Assembly: GCA_035041965.1 (NCBI GenBank)
Contig: JAPYMA010000912.1
Span: forward strand, 98,850-162,849
Direction of reading: 5' to 3'
Source of the DNA: Anisakis pegreffii
Lineage: Eukaryota; Nematoda; Chromadorea; Rhabditida; Anisakidae
DNA length: 64,000 bases
In this document: positions 1 through 13,304 of the stretch, piece after piece
Layout: every line of letters starts with the position of its first letter
Position numbering within the stretch: position 1 is the first letter of the stretch
Position numbers and translations under genes: made by a program
The notes under the pieces: generated by a model
What the model was told of the DNA's origin: nothing
The model's database searches: none
Seen by the model: the letters and a program-made list of their open reading frames with translations, nothing else

Positions 1-486
1 TGAGCACAGAATCTTGCATCAATTAATGAGTACGCATATGAACACATAGCTAGTAGATGCATAGCGATCTCAACAATCTCAGCATAAACCAGAAAAAAAT
101 AGATCAACGAGATAAAGAATATTCCAAACGCAGCTTTTTATGGCACAACTCAACAAAAAGTCCTACAATTATGATTTACAAGGATTCCAACGGACTTTAT
201 CGCTGGGAATTGGTATAGTGGCCACGGAAACGGGTATCCCTCAGAATAGTGCAACTTCCAATTAGAGGTTTTCTCGTTCTTATAAATGTTCCAGTGAAAT
301 TCAACTCTACCGTCAAACTCAGCACCAATAAAGAGTGAGCGGTTCCTTTTTGGATGGAGACCGTTGGAATCACTTGAAAAACAATGGTGATATCTTTCTT
401 TGTGGAAAATTTTTTGAATGCAAGCGATCACGACGGTGATGATAGTACAATTGACGATTTAGAGAGATGTCGCTTTTTATTCTCTT
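1..486. other. Downstream flank of the vWA-C 3' end
   Basis: No gene is firmly supported here. A minus-strand open frame covers 431-150 and reads like a protein in parts, with a possible splice acceptor near 370. It lies beyond the stop codon chosen for vWA-C at 487. It could be an alternative 3' exon of that gene or chance. Confidence 0.3.
476..481 (-). terminator. Candidate polyadenylation signal of vWA-C
   Basis: AATAAA is read on the minus strand within 12 bases of the TGA at 489-487. That would give a very short 3' UTR, as also seen for the acyl-CoA synthetase gene. Confidence 0.35.
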
Positions 487-2249
487 TCAGATTCCCCTTG
501 TCGGCTTGATTATCCCTAGACTTTTGCTGACAATCCGATGTTGATGGCCACTTGGAGAGCTTTGCCCTGAAATATGGCTAGCGCTTCAATCAGTTCCTAA
601 ATCTTATCGAATGGTTGAAGAAAGGTTTCGTTCGCGTTGATGGAAACTTTATGATTAGTTCAGTTTTTATTCGACGTATCTAAAGCATTTCAAAAAGAAA
701 CCAAATTCTGTCCTAACTTTATTGTGATTATAGAAGGGAACTTCTTTAAGGAGCATAGTTTCATAATATTGCTTTATATAGGCAATTCATTTGACGTCGA
801 ATATCAATTGTGTTCACTCACTTATTCAAGGTACCAGTTTCGATCTCGCGAATTGTTCGTTTCAACGTGCAACTTCTCGGTTTTTCATCCGTACAGCCAT
901 CTTTAATAGACGCAATCGATGTGCTACTCAAATTTTGAAGGTTTGCAGAACGACCGTCCAGGGATGGAGGACACGAGTAACATCCTGAATTCACAATGAG
1001 TAATTGCCATTCAACCTTGTCAAATTGGCCAAATTTGGAATTTCCTATTCAATTCCTCAAAGCGAATAGGAAAGACTGAATCTAATTGTTGGTCGTTGCA
1101 TCAAGAAATCAGCGACCATTTATGGAACATTTATTCAAAACGTTTTCACTACTGCAAGTGAGAAATTAGGATTGGACAACGTTGAGTTCTTTAAATTATA
1201 GCATAACCTTACATAAGGTGTATTTTCTACATAAACTTTATTGCTTCAGTCATTTGGCTTGGGTTTCTTTCCAGTGCGGAATCAGCAATCGCATTCGTTC
1301 TTTGGCTATTTATGAGGAAAAGGTGATCAGAAATTCAATTGGGATTGGACAACGATATTTTCCATTATGATATTTTTACGAAAACTTGGCAGATTTCGTG
1401 AAAACATCCTAATGTTTTGAAGAACATTTCGGCACTCTTGAACTGTAATGAGGATAGCTCTATTCAATTTGCACATTCCATCACGTGATCAAGGAGCAAG
1501 ATTCGTCAAATTACAAACGGGGTTCAAGAGTTTCACGATCTGCACACTTCACTCACCTTCCTCTGCCTGAAGCTCGTAGATTCGTTTCGGATATGGAATG
1601 ACATCGGCCGACGAATAAAAATCTAAGATAAAGCGCTTCATTAGATGAGAATACATCAACTGTTTGCAGCAAATCAATTTCACGGAATTTTCTATGCACA
1701 AATTCCACATATTTAGCTCGTTTCCATTTAAGCAGACGATTATTTTAAGCAATCTGGTTGCCGATTAATCACATCTTCTAAGTCCAATCGGAGATGATCG
1801 CATGGAATTTCGAAAATTCCATGTGATTACCTCTGATAAAGCACTCAGTTCACTTTGCAAAAGTGAATACTTGATGGGCGATTTTGTGCATCAATCTAAA
1901 CTGACCCTCTGCTAGAATTTTCTTACACTTGGAAATAAATTCACTCAAAAAAGTTCCATTAAGCTCACCTGGTAACGCAGCGTTGTTCTTCGTGTTGCGG
2001 CTGGGCCTATTGCAGTATCGCAGCATCAAGTAACAAGTGATTAATATAAGAGCGATTGCAGCCAGCACAGCCGAAATGATAATCATACCGATTAAACCGT
2101 TTGACATCCTCGTTGATCGAATGGAACCGTCACCAGCAATCGCTGAACTGCCCACACCGGGTCTCGCCAGGCTTGCGGTATTCACATAAATCATCTTCAT
2201 AGACGGTATTCGCTCAGTTGATGCTGTCATCAGTTTTTCGGATTCTTTC
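487..2249 (-). CDS. Transmembrane and cytoplasmic-tail exons of a vWA-cluster protein (vWA-C), 5' end not found
   Basis: I see four minus-strand exons with fully compatible phases: 2249-1969, 1622-1557, 984-835 and 566-487 (stop TGA). The first exon carries a short Ser/Thr-rich extracellular stretch and then a single hydrophobic helix (core MIIISAVLAAIALILITCYL) followed by a basic stop-transfer RYCNRPSR. The tail is about 115 residues, polar, with a CYSCPP motif. This matches the end of vWA-A (13305-15725), whose exon order is vWA, linker, helix, tail, so I infer a type I membrane protein of the same cluster. The extracellular domain has not been located. It may be vWA-B, which would make vWA-B and vWA-C one gene with a large intron, or exons in 2.3-9 kb that I failed to see. 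AATAAA on the minus strand lies only a few bases after the stop. Confidence 0.6.
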
Positions 2250-5200
2250 CTGTGAATTAATCAACTTTCGATTTTGAGAACATCTATCTATGCAACCATC
2301 AATATCACAGTAACATTAGTTTAGCGTAAGCGTAAACCCAACGTAACAAGTGATCTATTATATATTGTTACAATTCATCATTTGCAGATGCCTTTTGGCT
2401 TCCAGCAATCATTCTAATTTGTGAGCATAAAATTGAAATTTTTGAGAGATATATAGCGATAAGAAGTAGTTGATAATGAGACATAGACGGCTGTTGATAC
2501 GAAGAGTAACTGAATGGGAAATTTTGTTGAATGAGTTAGTGCATCATGAAAAATGAATCGAGAGATTCAATTGAAACGAACATATCGCTCAATCACTATG
2601 GAAATTTAGCGAAACATATCAGAAATATTCCCAACTGAAAACTCTCAGATCCTGGATATATTGTTGTGATTGTGAATAAAGTTTGCAATTTGAATACAAT
2701 CTTCATCTCTAATCGCAAAAAAAAAGATTTCATTCAGCGACGATAAGACCGTTCAGCAGTGTTATGCATTAAACATGAGAAAGTCCCATCGCATTCTGTT
2801 GTTACCTAGCTAATCAAAAAAGTTCGCGTATCTATGAGCTGTTTGAGTGGAACAGAACATTTTCCTTTTTAACTCGAGCACTTTAATGAAAATATACGAT
2901 TGCAGGAAGTGCAAAGAAGTGGGTGAAATTTGATCGGAAATATTTTATATTCGTTCATTCGAATCGACCAAACAATTTCTTTTCATATTCCATCGACTCA
3001 TACGAATAATATCTCACACTCCGTTCTCGCAAAGCGAACGTTTCAGAACTGATCGCAACAAAACAAAGCCAATTGGGAAGAATTTGATGAGGTTCTCTTA
3101 TTGAAAACGTTCAAGCGATGTATGTTCGAATAAGAAATCCTTATCCAAAAATTGATATATATAAGAAATCGTTATCCAATCCTTAGCCAAATTCTTATCC
3201 AAAAAATAAATGCTGAAAAATCTCGTCGATATTCACCACAGTTGAGTAGAAGTTGTTAATGATTAGGAAGTTGCTCCAAGATGGGAATACACTGCGAGAA
3301 CGAACGGTGACTGATTGAGTGCATGAATGTGAACGAACCGAACTGCACGAGTGAGCGTCGTCTGTGAGACGAGTTGAAGAGTGCTTGATGGAATCGTAGG
3401 AGTTGTATTCATTACTGCGACCCTACGAACAATTCCTCGGGGACAATTGTGGTTGTTCGTCGGGATAAACGGAAAAACAGCTAGATCAATGGCTAAAACA
3501 CTCGTTGTTGTTGATGTTGTTGTTGAATGGGTTGCGATGAGGTGAAAGACTGAAATAGATAATGATCGTATAAATATCAACATCAGCTGATTCGAGTGAA
3601 AAGTGCGTCAAATTCCGCAGAATTTGAACATTTTCGACCATTCAAAGCGTTTCATTACTCGAAAGAATTTGTTTACATTCACTGTCGACCAAAACCACTC
3701 GCAATAACGCCAAAAGCCAAACATTTTGAACAAAAATCAATGATACGGTCGATGAAAACGATTCGACTATTTTGAATTCAAACTTTGGACCAAACGGAAA
3801 ATGTTCTTTCTAATGGACAATGTTCTTCCTAGTGACAAGCTGGAGCAACTGATTCATTAAGAGACAATGTTCCTAGTGGACAATTCATCTCCTTGTCCGT
3901 ATTGAAAGAATGAATTTGAAGTGATACGACGACGATATTCAACTAAACTCGTACCGAATAGGAAATTGGCTCGACGCAAAGCAGAAAATCAAATACGGCG
4001 TTTATTTTCCCTGTTCAATTCAAATCAGATAGCGAACCAGTACCAGCAAATTTGACATTGTCGACAATGGGAAAATCCGCCGCAAAGCCGATTAAATTAC
4101 AGCTTCATTTTTGTTGATAGCGATGAAATCAATGTGTTGCGAGCGTTATTTTAATATTCTTTATTGCATATCACCTACCTGCTCCTCGATAAAATTTCGT
4201 GCATCAAACAACAGCCACACAGATCGGTTGATCAAACTGCTAAATGTAAGCAACAACTTTGGTGAGAGAGCTTTTAGAGGCTTACATTCATTAATTTATT
4301 CGACCAGCTTGAAGATAAGGTTAAAGAAGTCTTGTTTACATGAGCCACTTCAGAGAATTTCCCCTTCTCATAAATGTCATTACATTCAACTATTAGAACG
4401 AAACACAACCGAGTTTTACGATGATATTCACAAATATCGACTGCTGTAGCTCTGCAATAGATGCTTTTACAACTACGATCACAGGCTCGTTATCAAACTC
4501 TCGTTCACTGTTTTTCATGGCCGACCTGATCACTGCATTACATCATCAATTTGGCGTTGATTTAATTTTTGTTCAATTGACATGTTTGGAAAGGATTAGG
4601 ACTGCTGATCTGAGCAATAGGAAATTGAAGGAAAAGCTATGAAACGACCTACAGATTCGGCGTTAATCAGGAGATCAGTTTGCAGTTCAACGAGATCATT
4701 ACTCCGAATTCAGTTTTGAGGCTAAAATTTCTCGTAATTTTCAGTCAAATGACCGAAAGTAAGTGCTGAATATCATCACCGAATATGGGAATCAATAATG
4801 AACTGACTATGGGATGTTGAGTTAATTGCTTCCGCATATATACATGAAAATGCCATCATTAAAACTGATTTATGTTAACTTCGTTGCTCACATCAGTAGT
4901 TGCGAGAATTCAAAGAGTCTAATTATTCCCAAACATCACTGCATTTACACCGGGTACGACAAATAAGCTTATTAATCATCAATTCAAGATGCAAATATCG
5001 TGCCAGCTGGAATAAAATTCCTTAAGATCCCTCAATGATGAAAAAGTTTTCAGCAACACTAAACTAAACAGCAAACTACACACTAAAATCATTAAGCAAT
5101 CAAAGCAGCATTAAGCATGCCCACAAGCAATGCGTTCATTCAACGAGGTTTAGTAAACTTCCAAAAGTGTATCTGGCACGTTCCGGTGCCAATTTCATAG

Positions 5201-7458
5201 CGTACTGCAGTTTTAATATATGGCTCACAAGTCGACTCAAAATGAGAATTGACCATGCGATAACGCATAGTCCGTGAAATGAACTTATCACGATAAGCAT
5301 TTCTAAGAACCTTTTTAAGGACATTTCTAAGGACAGAAGAACCCATACTGAATACGCTGAAAATCATTTGTTTTCGAGCAGCTGAAAGTTTTCGATGAAA
5401 CTAATATATTGGAAACCGTGTTCGGATCTCAACTGAACAATGCGAGATTGTATTCTCGAGGCTAAATAATATGACAGAAGTGATAGAATGAGAGTTTTCA
5501 GAGACTGTCGCGAAGCCTCTCAAGGAGGATCATCCCGTTCAATCTTGAGCACGAGAAATCACTTTCACGCCTCCGTCAACTTTGCCGGATTCAAGTACAT
5601 TTTTTTTACTGATGGCATTCTGTGAACAATAGATCATCTTGTTCTCTTACATTTTCACCACGTAAACTATGAAGAACAGAAGAAAAGTACCAACTACTCA
5701 CTATTGATAATCCCATCAATGAGGCGACCGCATGTCCTAATGGATGGGGGAAGGGTGGTGAATTTTGGGCGTTGGGAATTGAAACGTTTATCGCACGTTC
5801 ATAGAATTAAATTCAGATCGTATATTTACATCAATGAACAATCTGAAGAGGGAACAGAATGCGATGACAGTCGTAACAATCGGAAACATTTTTGAAAATT
5901 CAGTAAAGCCGAAAGAATTTTTAGTGTTATTGCTCACAATTGCGTTTCTTTTCACGCATCGATTGTGCAGAGGTGGAGGAGATTATGCGCAAATCGTTTC
6001 GTCGGTCCATTCTTTTTTTTGCACTTTCAGCTATTTTTTGAAAAAGTGAAAAAATTTTCACTGCAACCTTTGCTCGATGTAGATTTGAACCACTGTCACC
6101 AGTAAACGGATGAAATTCGCGTTATTAACAGAAATTCAACTATACGTTAGAAATAACTCAAAGTTCTATCGACTACGATGGAACTTCCTTGAATCAACGT
6201 TATGAACTGTCAAAAATGCAGATCAAATAGTGTTGAAAGAAAGGAAAGAAAAATTCTGATGGAAATCAATTAGTTTCGAAAGATAATTCAAGTTTTCGAG
6301 AGAAAAATGTTGACAGTTGCGAAAAAATCCATCGAACTTCTTCGTTTCACGCAAGCAATAAAGGTGTGAAAACTTTACACAATATATACCAGTTGTCTGA
6401 TACGAAATTAGAGCAGTTGTCACATTCATTTCACAGCAAGATGAATGTTTGAAAACAATATGAGTGCTTCTTAGAATTACGACACAACATCATCAGCCAA
6501 ACTGTCATTAGTTTTGTCTTAACATTGCTATAGACACACGACATCCCATCATATTGATGAGCCCACTCAAAATGAAAATTCACCACCTTTCAACGTTGCA
6601 CACTTCTTAAACTCATCACTGCTTTCAAAGTGTTATTGCGGAAGCTACCATTTTCATCATTTAAACATTACTAGAGGAGGGCTGAAGAAGAGACAAAGAA
6701 TTCAGTTTCGTGCATTCCGTTTAAGGGATTGCCACCTCTTCGTTGATTCCCAAGTGTGCTCATGAAAAGCACACAATAAGTGAAAGTAATGCATAGGATG
6801 GCTTATAGCTTCAAAAGGATTACAAAGGTGCTCGCATATGATGATGGTGATATGCTATTAGAACGATCGAACGGCTATCACACAAATGAAGTCTTTGTGT
6901 GGAAAAAGGATCATAATTATGTTTGCAACGATGCGCATGCAAGTCCGAGTGAAGCTTAAATAGCTGTTCATTCATTCACAATTATGACTTGATAACGACA
7001 CGTCCAATCAACCCTTCAATTCAAATATTTCCACTTATTACTATCGTCTCGTTGTCACTGCCAGCTTGTCTGCAACTCAATTAATTACCAACCGCCGTGA
7101 CATGTCAGAAAAGTCGACTCGAAAGAGTTAACAAAACGATGAAATGAAAAATTCTCTTCAATTATTTTTTCATTCCTCTCGGACTGACTGATAGACGGAA
7201 CCCGGAATGAGAAGTCAGCTAATGATGGATGTCTTGGATGTCAACACATATATCAGTGAGGTGAAGTAATTGACGAAAGAGCGAAATGAACGCATTGAAA
7301 ACAATAAAGCAACTCCATGATGATCATGTGCTAAGCATGAACAAAACATGTAGACTATGGTTAATGTGTGACAAATCACTGAACATAATTGGAGAGTCGT
7401 CTCATCAATTGAATTCATCCATGACAGCCGCTGACCGGAACATACCATCCGAGTGAGT

Positions 7459-7487
7459 AGTGCAGCACCCGAATGCCAGCACTACTG
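7459..7487 (+). repeat. Possible end fragment of the hAT-like element
   Basis: This short stretch resembles the 3' terminus of the complete copy at 43471-43667 (both carry GCACCCGA and end in an ACTACTG or ACCACTG terminus). It is too short to be sure. Confidence 0.3.
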
Positions 7488-8210
7488 TTCTAGGAAAATT
7501 TGATTATACAGCGACTATTCCAGCTTAATCAAGCATCAATTCAAGGACTACCCAGCGCAATTACTTTGAACGTCGACTTCACACTCGATTATCGCTGATC
7601 GTTAGGATCAATTCACTAATTTGACTTATTCGCTCTATTAGATGTGTTGATCTCCACTTTTGGATACTTTACTTCATTACTCAAGTTCCTATTGAACTGT
7701 ACGACTATGAAGGTGCTCACATCAAATACGTATTGTCACCACCAAGACAGCGTCATTTAATAGCCGTTAAAACAGTGTCATTTATCAAGAGCACCTTAAA
7801 CTGTGCACTATAGAAGGCAATAAAAGAAGATTCGTTGCTTTTTTTCGAAATAAAGGAAATTGCGGATATTCCTAAGAGACAGGCGGAGATATTTCTGTTC
7901 TGTTCGATGACATACGAATATAAAACATTTAAAGATGGCTAAAATAGCGCATTCACAAAGAGCCGTGAACGACGACTGAATGCAATAGAACGTGAGCAAA
8001 AAATATATAACCGACAGTAAATATGACTGATGATGCTCTATTCATCGGTCGCGTTAAGAGCGCTAGAGGAACTTGAGATTATCTGCAACGATTAGAGTAG
8101 TGGAGAAGTTTTGAATAGAGTATCGTATGGTCCAAGGGGAACATTCACATTTCACACTTTCACTTCCTCTATTGGACTGAGAAGCAGAAATTGGTCTGAT
8201 ACAACGCTAG

Positions 8211-8248
8211 AAATTTGAAGCCACTTCAGAAATTTGAAGCCACTTCAG
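8211..8248. repeat. Tandem duplication of a 19-bp unit
   Basis: Two identical head-to-tail copies of the unit AAATTTGAAGCCACTTCAG lie at 8211-8229 and 8230-8248. No coding context is seen. Confidence 0.85.
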
Positions 8249-9369
8249 ACATCACTGTTGAAAGTTAGTTGAAGATATCGGAGCCGAAAATCTTGAGATT
8301 CACCATTAAACTGTTAGCTTCAAATCGTCAGATCTTCTTCGGCACTCGAAGAAAATTCATTAGTGATAAGCTGAGAATGCATTTTGAATCAAAAGTTATT
8401 TGGAAGCGAGCGCATTCATTAATCGTATCACACACATGTGAAGGACGAAAATGATTATGCATCACACAAGCTTGGCGCAGTAGGCAGACGCAATAAATTT
8501 GCACGATATTTTTCGAGCAATTTATGAAGAAGTCTGTGGTGGATTAGCAAACATCACGCGCAATTCTCATGAGAAATCCATCCAACCATTAAACATGAAC
8601 GTCAATGAATATGTGTGTATGGCCTAGCCGAAGCTTGCAATTGAGAAGAAAGACAAATATCACACAGTGAACTACCACTAATCAACAAATCAAATTCACG
8701 CCTCAAAAAACAATTTATACATTACACGAAGCCAATAATCCTCGATATTCTCGAAAAAGATGTGATCGATTCAACAGAAAGAAATTCTTGCGGGAAACAT
8801 CGAGGTTTGCAATGAAATAACACGTATCGCGTGACCAAAACAATAGCTTCAAGTGAGCGAAACGTTTGTTTTGATAAGCATAATTACAGTTGAATAAATA
8901 CATATGACTGAATTTTCATTTACTATCAAACATCACGCTAAAATACGCATTGAAGTGGACAAGTTTACGAATTGATTGAAAAGATTTGAGAGGATTGAAT
9001 TCGAATACCATCATTGTTTGAATGGATCGATAAAAAATGATCAAGCTCACAATTAAGCGACGAAACGAATGAAGAGATCATAACAAAATGCTGACTGAAT
9101 GAATCGCTTGAATGAACTCTTCAATTCAATTCATATCTCACTTTTCATCTGATATGTGTGAATATCAGCTGATTGCTCGATTAATTGCTATCTAAACAAT
9201 ATTTTCCCAAAGTTTTTCGCTGTTAAATCTCGATTTCAAGCAACTGTTTTTCTGGATCACACAACAAATCGACAGCTGTCGAGAATTTCCATTAAAAGCC
9301 GTGTAAAAGCACTCATTCACTCATCATTACACAAATATTTACGAATGTATTTCAAGAAACATTCATGAG

Positions 9370-12295
9370 TTATTCGGTGATTCGGTCGATTTTGATTGAC
9401 TCAATGGAGCCGAGCGTTCCTTCTGCACATAACGTCCAAAATTCTCGTTCCAAAGTCGCTGAAAACAAAAAGCACTTGCCAAAATCAGTCCAATTCGAGG
9501 CAATAAGAGAGATGCGTGTTCGTTGAATGATTGATGAGTGACGACGCACTCATCAATCATTACGCACTCAATGATATTATTAAGCAGTCTCCTCCTTTAC
9601 TTTTAATGTAGTTACGCTGCTCTCGATAGGGATTAGGATTAGGTTTCTTCGGTTTGCGGTTGCGATGCGACAATGATTTGTAGTGAGTCAATAATAAACT
9701 TAGTTTCATTCAACAGGAAATTTGAAAAAAAAAAACGCCATCAACGAAGTTGTCATCATCACTAGCCTGTTGTCGCCATAACCAAATACTCAGCGCTTCA
9801 GTATCTTCGCGAACAAATATGGCGCCTTCGAAACGTGTTATCGGCAGCAATTTCTCTTTATTGTAACTTCGACAAACCATTGCTGCGATTTTCACATGAA
9901 GTTTTTCGTGCAACAGTGCAGCTGCATTCGTGAAATTATCCTCAGAGTAGCCATCCGATACGACGATCATCACCTCAATTATATCGGATCATTCAGCTTT
10001 CGAAAATATACTGAAAACAACTTTTTGATTGTGGATTCGCGTTTGTTTCTTTGTTCTAAGAGGATAATCAACGGCAGTCGATCAACTTAGACGGAGCATC
10101 GGTCCGTTTAGAAAGAACCTTCAGAAACCAGTGATGTATAACCGGTGACATTCTGAGATGAGAACAACGCAAACTCAAAGTGCCAACCTGGAGTCGATCA
10201 TGTTTAGGGGTTGGCATTAGCTTGTGTTTTCTGTGCTTACCGTCTCGCATATTTTGCTCATGATACAAAAAACCAGCAGCAAATGTTAATGCTCTCGACA
10301 GAAACGTAGGTCCACCGAGATACGGTAGTTTCCGGATGGATGCTGGAAAATTTCTGTGATTTCAGCTGAAGTGTCTCGTTCAACCTAGAGTTGCAGTCAG
10401 ATTGTTGCGCAGATCGTTTGTTTGGTAACGGCGAAAGCAGCGGAATGAGGCATAGAAAGAACTTCTACACTTTAAAACTCTCTTTCTGAACGCTCCAATT
10501 GAATGCAATCAACTTGTATCGTTCAGGAATACAACTTGATTGTATTCAATTGAAGCGTTCAGATAATAATAGTAAAATAATATATCCTGAAGGATTTTTG
10601 CATGTCAACAAGTGAATCAATTCAACGATCACAAGTGCCACCTTTTACAGAGCGCTGCGTATAGTACTTGTCGAAACCGAACGATACTTTTGGCTCAGTA
10701 GCAAATAGAATTGCAGCCACACGACTTCGTCCTGGTGATATATCCACATTGTTCAATACGATGTTCACGTATTTCTTCATCTGTGAATACATTCAATTGC
10801 ACTTATTTGACAGTTCACATTCGGCTTGCTTGGGCACAGGCATATTTTCAGGAAACGGAAAAGTTCACACATCCCGGATGCAAAATTCCTCATTGTCAGT
10901 CAGGAGATTGTCATTTATCCACTCAGAATGAAAGCGTTGTGAAAATGAAGTTTTGCCCAGAAACATACCCAACAATAAGCATCCAATCTCAAGCAGTGCA
11001 AAAATTGTTGCATTGAGGTCTCCTATGCTTTGATAGCATCGTCTCCAGGCTAATTATACGCTATATTTCAAAAAGGGCATGTGTGCAAAATCAAATTTTT
11101 TCATACCAGTATAATTCTGATCGTGCATGCATCAACTATGATCTAATATCGTAATGTAACGTCAAGATGTCGACTTCAATTCATCAATATGCTTTTAGGT
11201 GAGTTTTTTATTTTGTGGTATAGCTCGCAAGCGATTTCATCCACATGAAATGTTTGCTTTTGATTGATGTCTTGCATCGCTCTGTTCACATGAAAGCCTC
11301 AAGTGGTTTTTAGCGTGACACATTCGTGCTCGAGATATATTTCAAAAATGGCATCACCAATATTCATGATGGCACAAACACAATATGCGTGTGCTGAGTA
11401 ATCCTTTAATCATGGTTTTGATGAGGTTGATGTGTAACCGAATATTACGAAGAAATTTGAAGCTGACGAATTCAATAGATCATTGAACTTGCTCGACAAA
11501 AAATGTTGGAGGTTGTTCGGTTTTGAAAAATCATATCCGCCTAGCAAAATGGGAAGGGTTGGACTATATTTTGCTATGGATTTTCAGGTTTATTGAAAAT
11601 CACCGTTCGAGCTTCTTCTCTCGCATACACATACAGTGGAAAGGATCACCTTTTCGAAATTGCTGATTCCAATGCTACCAGAAGAGTCAACGAGGAGAAG
11701 TAGATCAATTGGTGGAAGAGTTTTTGCCGGGTGATCGGCTGGAATCAACGTTTCCGACGAATCCTCTTCGTCATCATTACCCGCGCCCGCTGCCATTTCT
11801 TCATCTAGAACCATCTCACGATCCGTATTCAGTGCGTTTGGATCCTCAGATTTCTTGCTGTCATGACTGTCGCCGTCTGCGGATACGTGCTCTACAATAT
11901 TTCCAAACTCATTATAAGACAACATTCCAAACTCACAGTAAGAATATTCTGAAGAATAAACACAGCAGATTGGCTGTCGTCGGAATAGAGCAAACTGTTG
12001 AATATTATCGAACACTGAGCGCAGCATTTCCTCTTCACAAGTGACTGATGATGGCTTCAAAGAATAATTAAAACCAACCGTCAGTTAAGCTTTTGTTGTT
12101 ATTTTCCTCAGTCACAGCGGCTGCTTTTTGAACTGTCTCTCCATGATGCGTAGATTTCGTTCCAACCGATGTGGTAAGCGTATCCTCGGTTCGTCGACTC
12201 ACCGAAGGTGCTGATTCCGTGATTACACTGTCCGCCACAATTCCATGACGGCCATCATCTGCAGTCGTCATCACCGTCAAAATTTTATTCATCAT
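9370..12295 (-). CDS. von Willebrand factor A domain protein (vWA-B)
   Basis: Exons 12295-12079, 11948-11650, 10780-10642, 10342-10188, 9973-9763 and 9458-9370 join in phase to about 369 residues. Residues 1-150 are low-complexity, polar and acidic. The vWA domain starts near 155 with hydrophobic strand IDLLLLV. The metal-ion-dependent adhesion site is complete: D160-S-S162-G-S164, the Thr of GGPTFLSRAL, and the Asp of VVSDG (D277). That predicts cation-dependent ligand binding, as in integrin I and matrilin-type domains. No signal peptide is visible, so the true 5' exon may be missing. The last junction is uncertain. I chose donor GTGATG at 9762; a different donor would keep another frame ending at 9363, and the gene may instead run on to the membrane exons at 2249-487. 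It sits between vWA-A and vWA-C on the same strand, which suggests tandem duplication. Confidence 0.75.
10485..10563. repeat. Near-perfect hairpin inside a vWA-B intron
   Basis: Arms of 35 bp (10485-10519 and 10529-10563) pair at about 32 positions around a 9-base loop. It lies in the intron between the exons ending at 10642 and starting at 10342. Both termini read TCTGAACGCT or a close variant, so this may be a small palindromic element. Confidence 0.85.
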
Positions 12296-12419
12296 TTTAA
12301 GAATCGTTTTTCATAAACACCATCATTTTCATAAAATTTCAAAATCGAAAGAATTTCCAAAGTGATCAATCAAGATCCTCGCATAGGGCTCAGTTGACTG
12401 TGGCGCTTTTCGCTTAGCC

Positions 12420-12529
12420 CAGTGGTTCTCACGTTCGGGTGCTCCATTACCCCTTTTTATGATCTAGCAGGCCGCCGCTATCCCCAAATTACCCAAAACG
12501 GGTAAATTGACTTCCTATGAGGACCACTG
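12420..12529 (-). mobile_element. Short hAT-like non-autonomous element, internally deleted
   Basis: It begins CAGTGGTTCTCA and ends TGAGGACCACTG, inverted termini of the form common in hAT elements. Internal sequence matches the 209-bp copy at 39815-40023 in inverse orientation, with about 100 bp missing from the middle. The flanking octamers match at only half of their positions, so the target duplication has decayed. Confidence 0.7.
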
Positions 12530-13074
12530 TCCTAGATCGTTGCGTTGCTCATTATTGCAATCGAATATGATTGCATGGAAGGCTATTATCTATGACATGT
12601 TCACTTCAGATGGATTCTCATTCTTTTCAGACGTATTGTATTCACTCTCATAGCCATCACATGCGAATGTCGTTCTCTTGACGAGTTTTTCTCATTCACT
12701 TCGTCCAGTCTAACTTCACCGTTCAGATAAACTTCTCATTCTGTAGTATATACTGTTTACTGGATACGCTGACGATTGTTGACAGCCGAAATCAACGATA
12801 CGGCAATAGGATATTATTGCTCAACAACATTCGACAGTCAAATGATCAATTATAGAGTGCATTTGATAGCATGAGAATTTGATATTAATTGTTGAATGAA
12901 ATGAATGAGAAATTAGCAAAAGAGAATACTTTTGGTGATAAAAGTTATGAGAGCGATTGTAGCAGCAAGGAAAAGAATGAAAACCCTGTTAGGTCCCACA
13001 AGAGCTAATGATATTCAGAAAATAGGAGGATGGAGAGTGTCGTCATCAACTAACCGCATTTACATATCCGATTT

Positions 13075-13203
13075 AAAAAACACCATTACAATGACGCTGT
13101 ATCATAACATAACACGGAATACTAATTTCCCGACCCTCTACATTACTCCTTGACACCTCCAAATTACCCAAAATGGGTAATTTCACCCCTATGAAAACCA
13201 CTG
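13075..13203 (-). mobile_element. Partial hAT-like element copy
   Basis: The right end ATGAAAACCACTG and the adjoining block containing TTACCCAAAATGGGTAA match the family copies at 39815 and 43471 in inverse orientation. The left end could not be placed. Confidence 0.6.
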
Positions 13204-13304
13204 ATTTAGCTAATAAACGCGTTAGTTTCAATTGATGATCGTTGCTGGACGTGAGATGTTGCATGAAATTTTCGTTCTCACTGAAAAGAACGCATAATCT
13301 TCGT

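Larger units (their letters stand above)
2250..9362. other. Long AT-rich stretch without a convincing gene
   Basis: This is either intergenic sequence or introns of a gene joining vWA-B to vWA-C. Possible but unproven exons on the minus strand lie near 3553-3270 (behind a CTATTTCAG acceptor, Thr-rich TTTSTTTS), near 4527-4440 and near 5250-5136. None could be joined in phase to a neighbour. Plus-strand open frames at 4111-4449 and 5704-6049 show no recognisable domain. Confidence 0.4.
12296..13304. other. Intergenic region between vWA-A and vWA-B with two element copies
   Basis: Apart from the two hAT-like copies listed separately I see no coding exon here. A plus-strand open frame at 12932-13153 overlaps the second copy and has no recognisable domain. 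A signal-peptide exon for vWA-B could lie here but was not found. Confidence 0.5.

Noticed and set aside
4111..4449. 112-residue plus-strand open frame
   Set aside because: No domain, no splice partners, unusual composition; likely chance in AT-rich DNA.
12055..12078. 24-bp intron between vWA-B exons 1 and 2
   Set aside because: Too short to splice; a ~130-bp intron ending TTATTCTTCAG at 11949 keeps the frame better.
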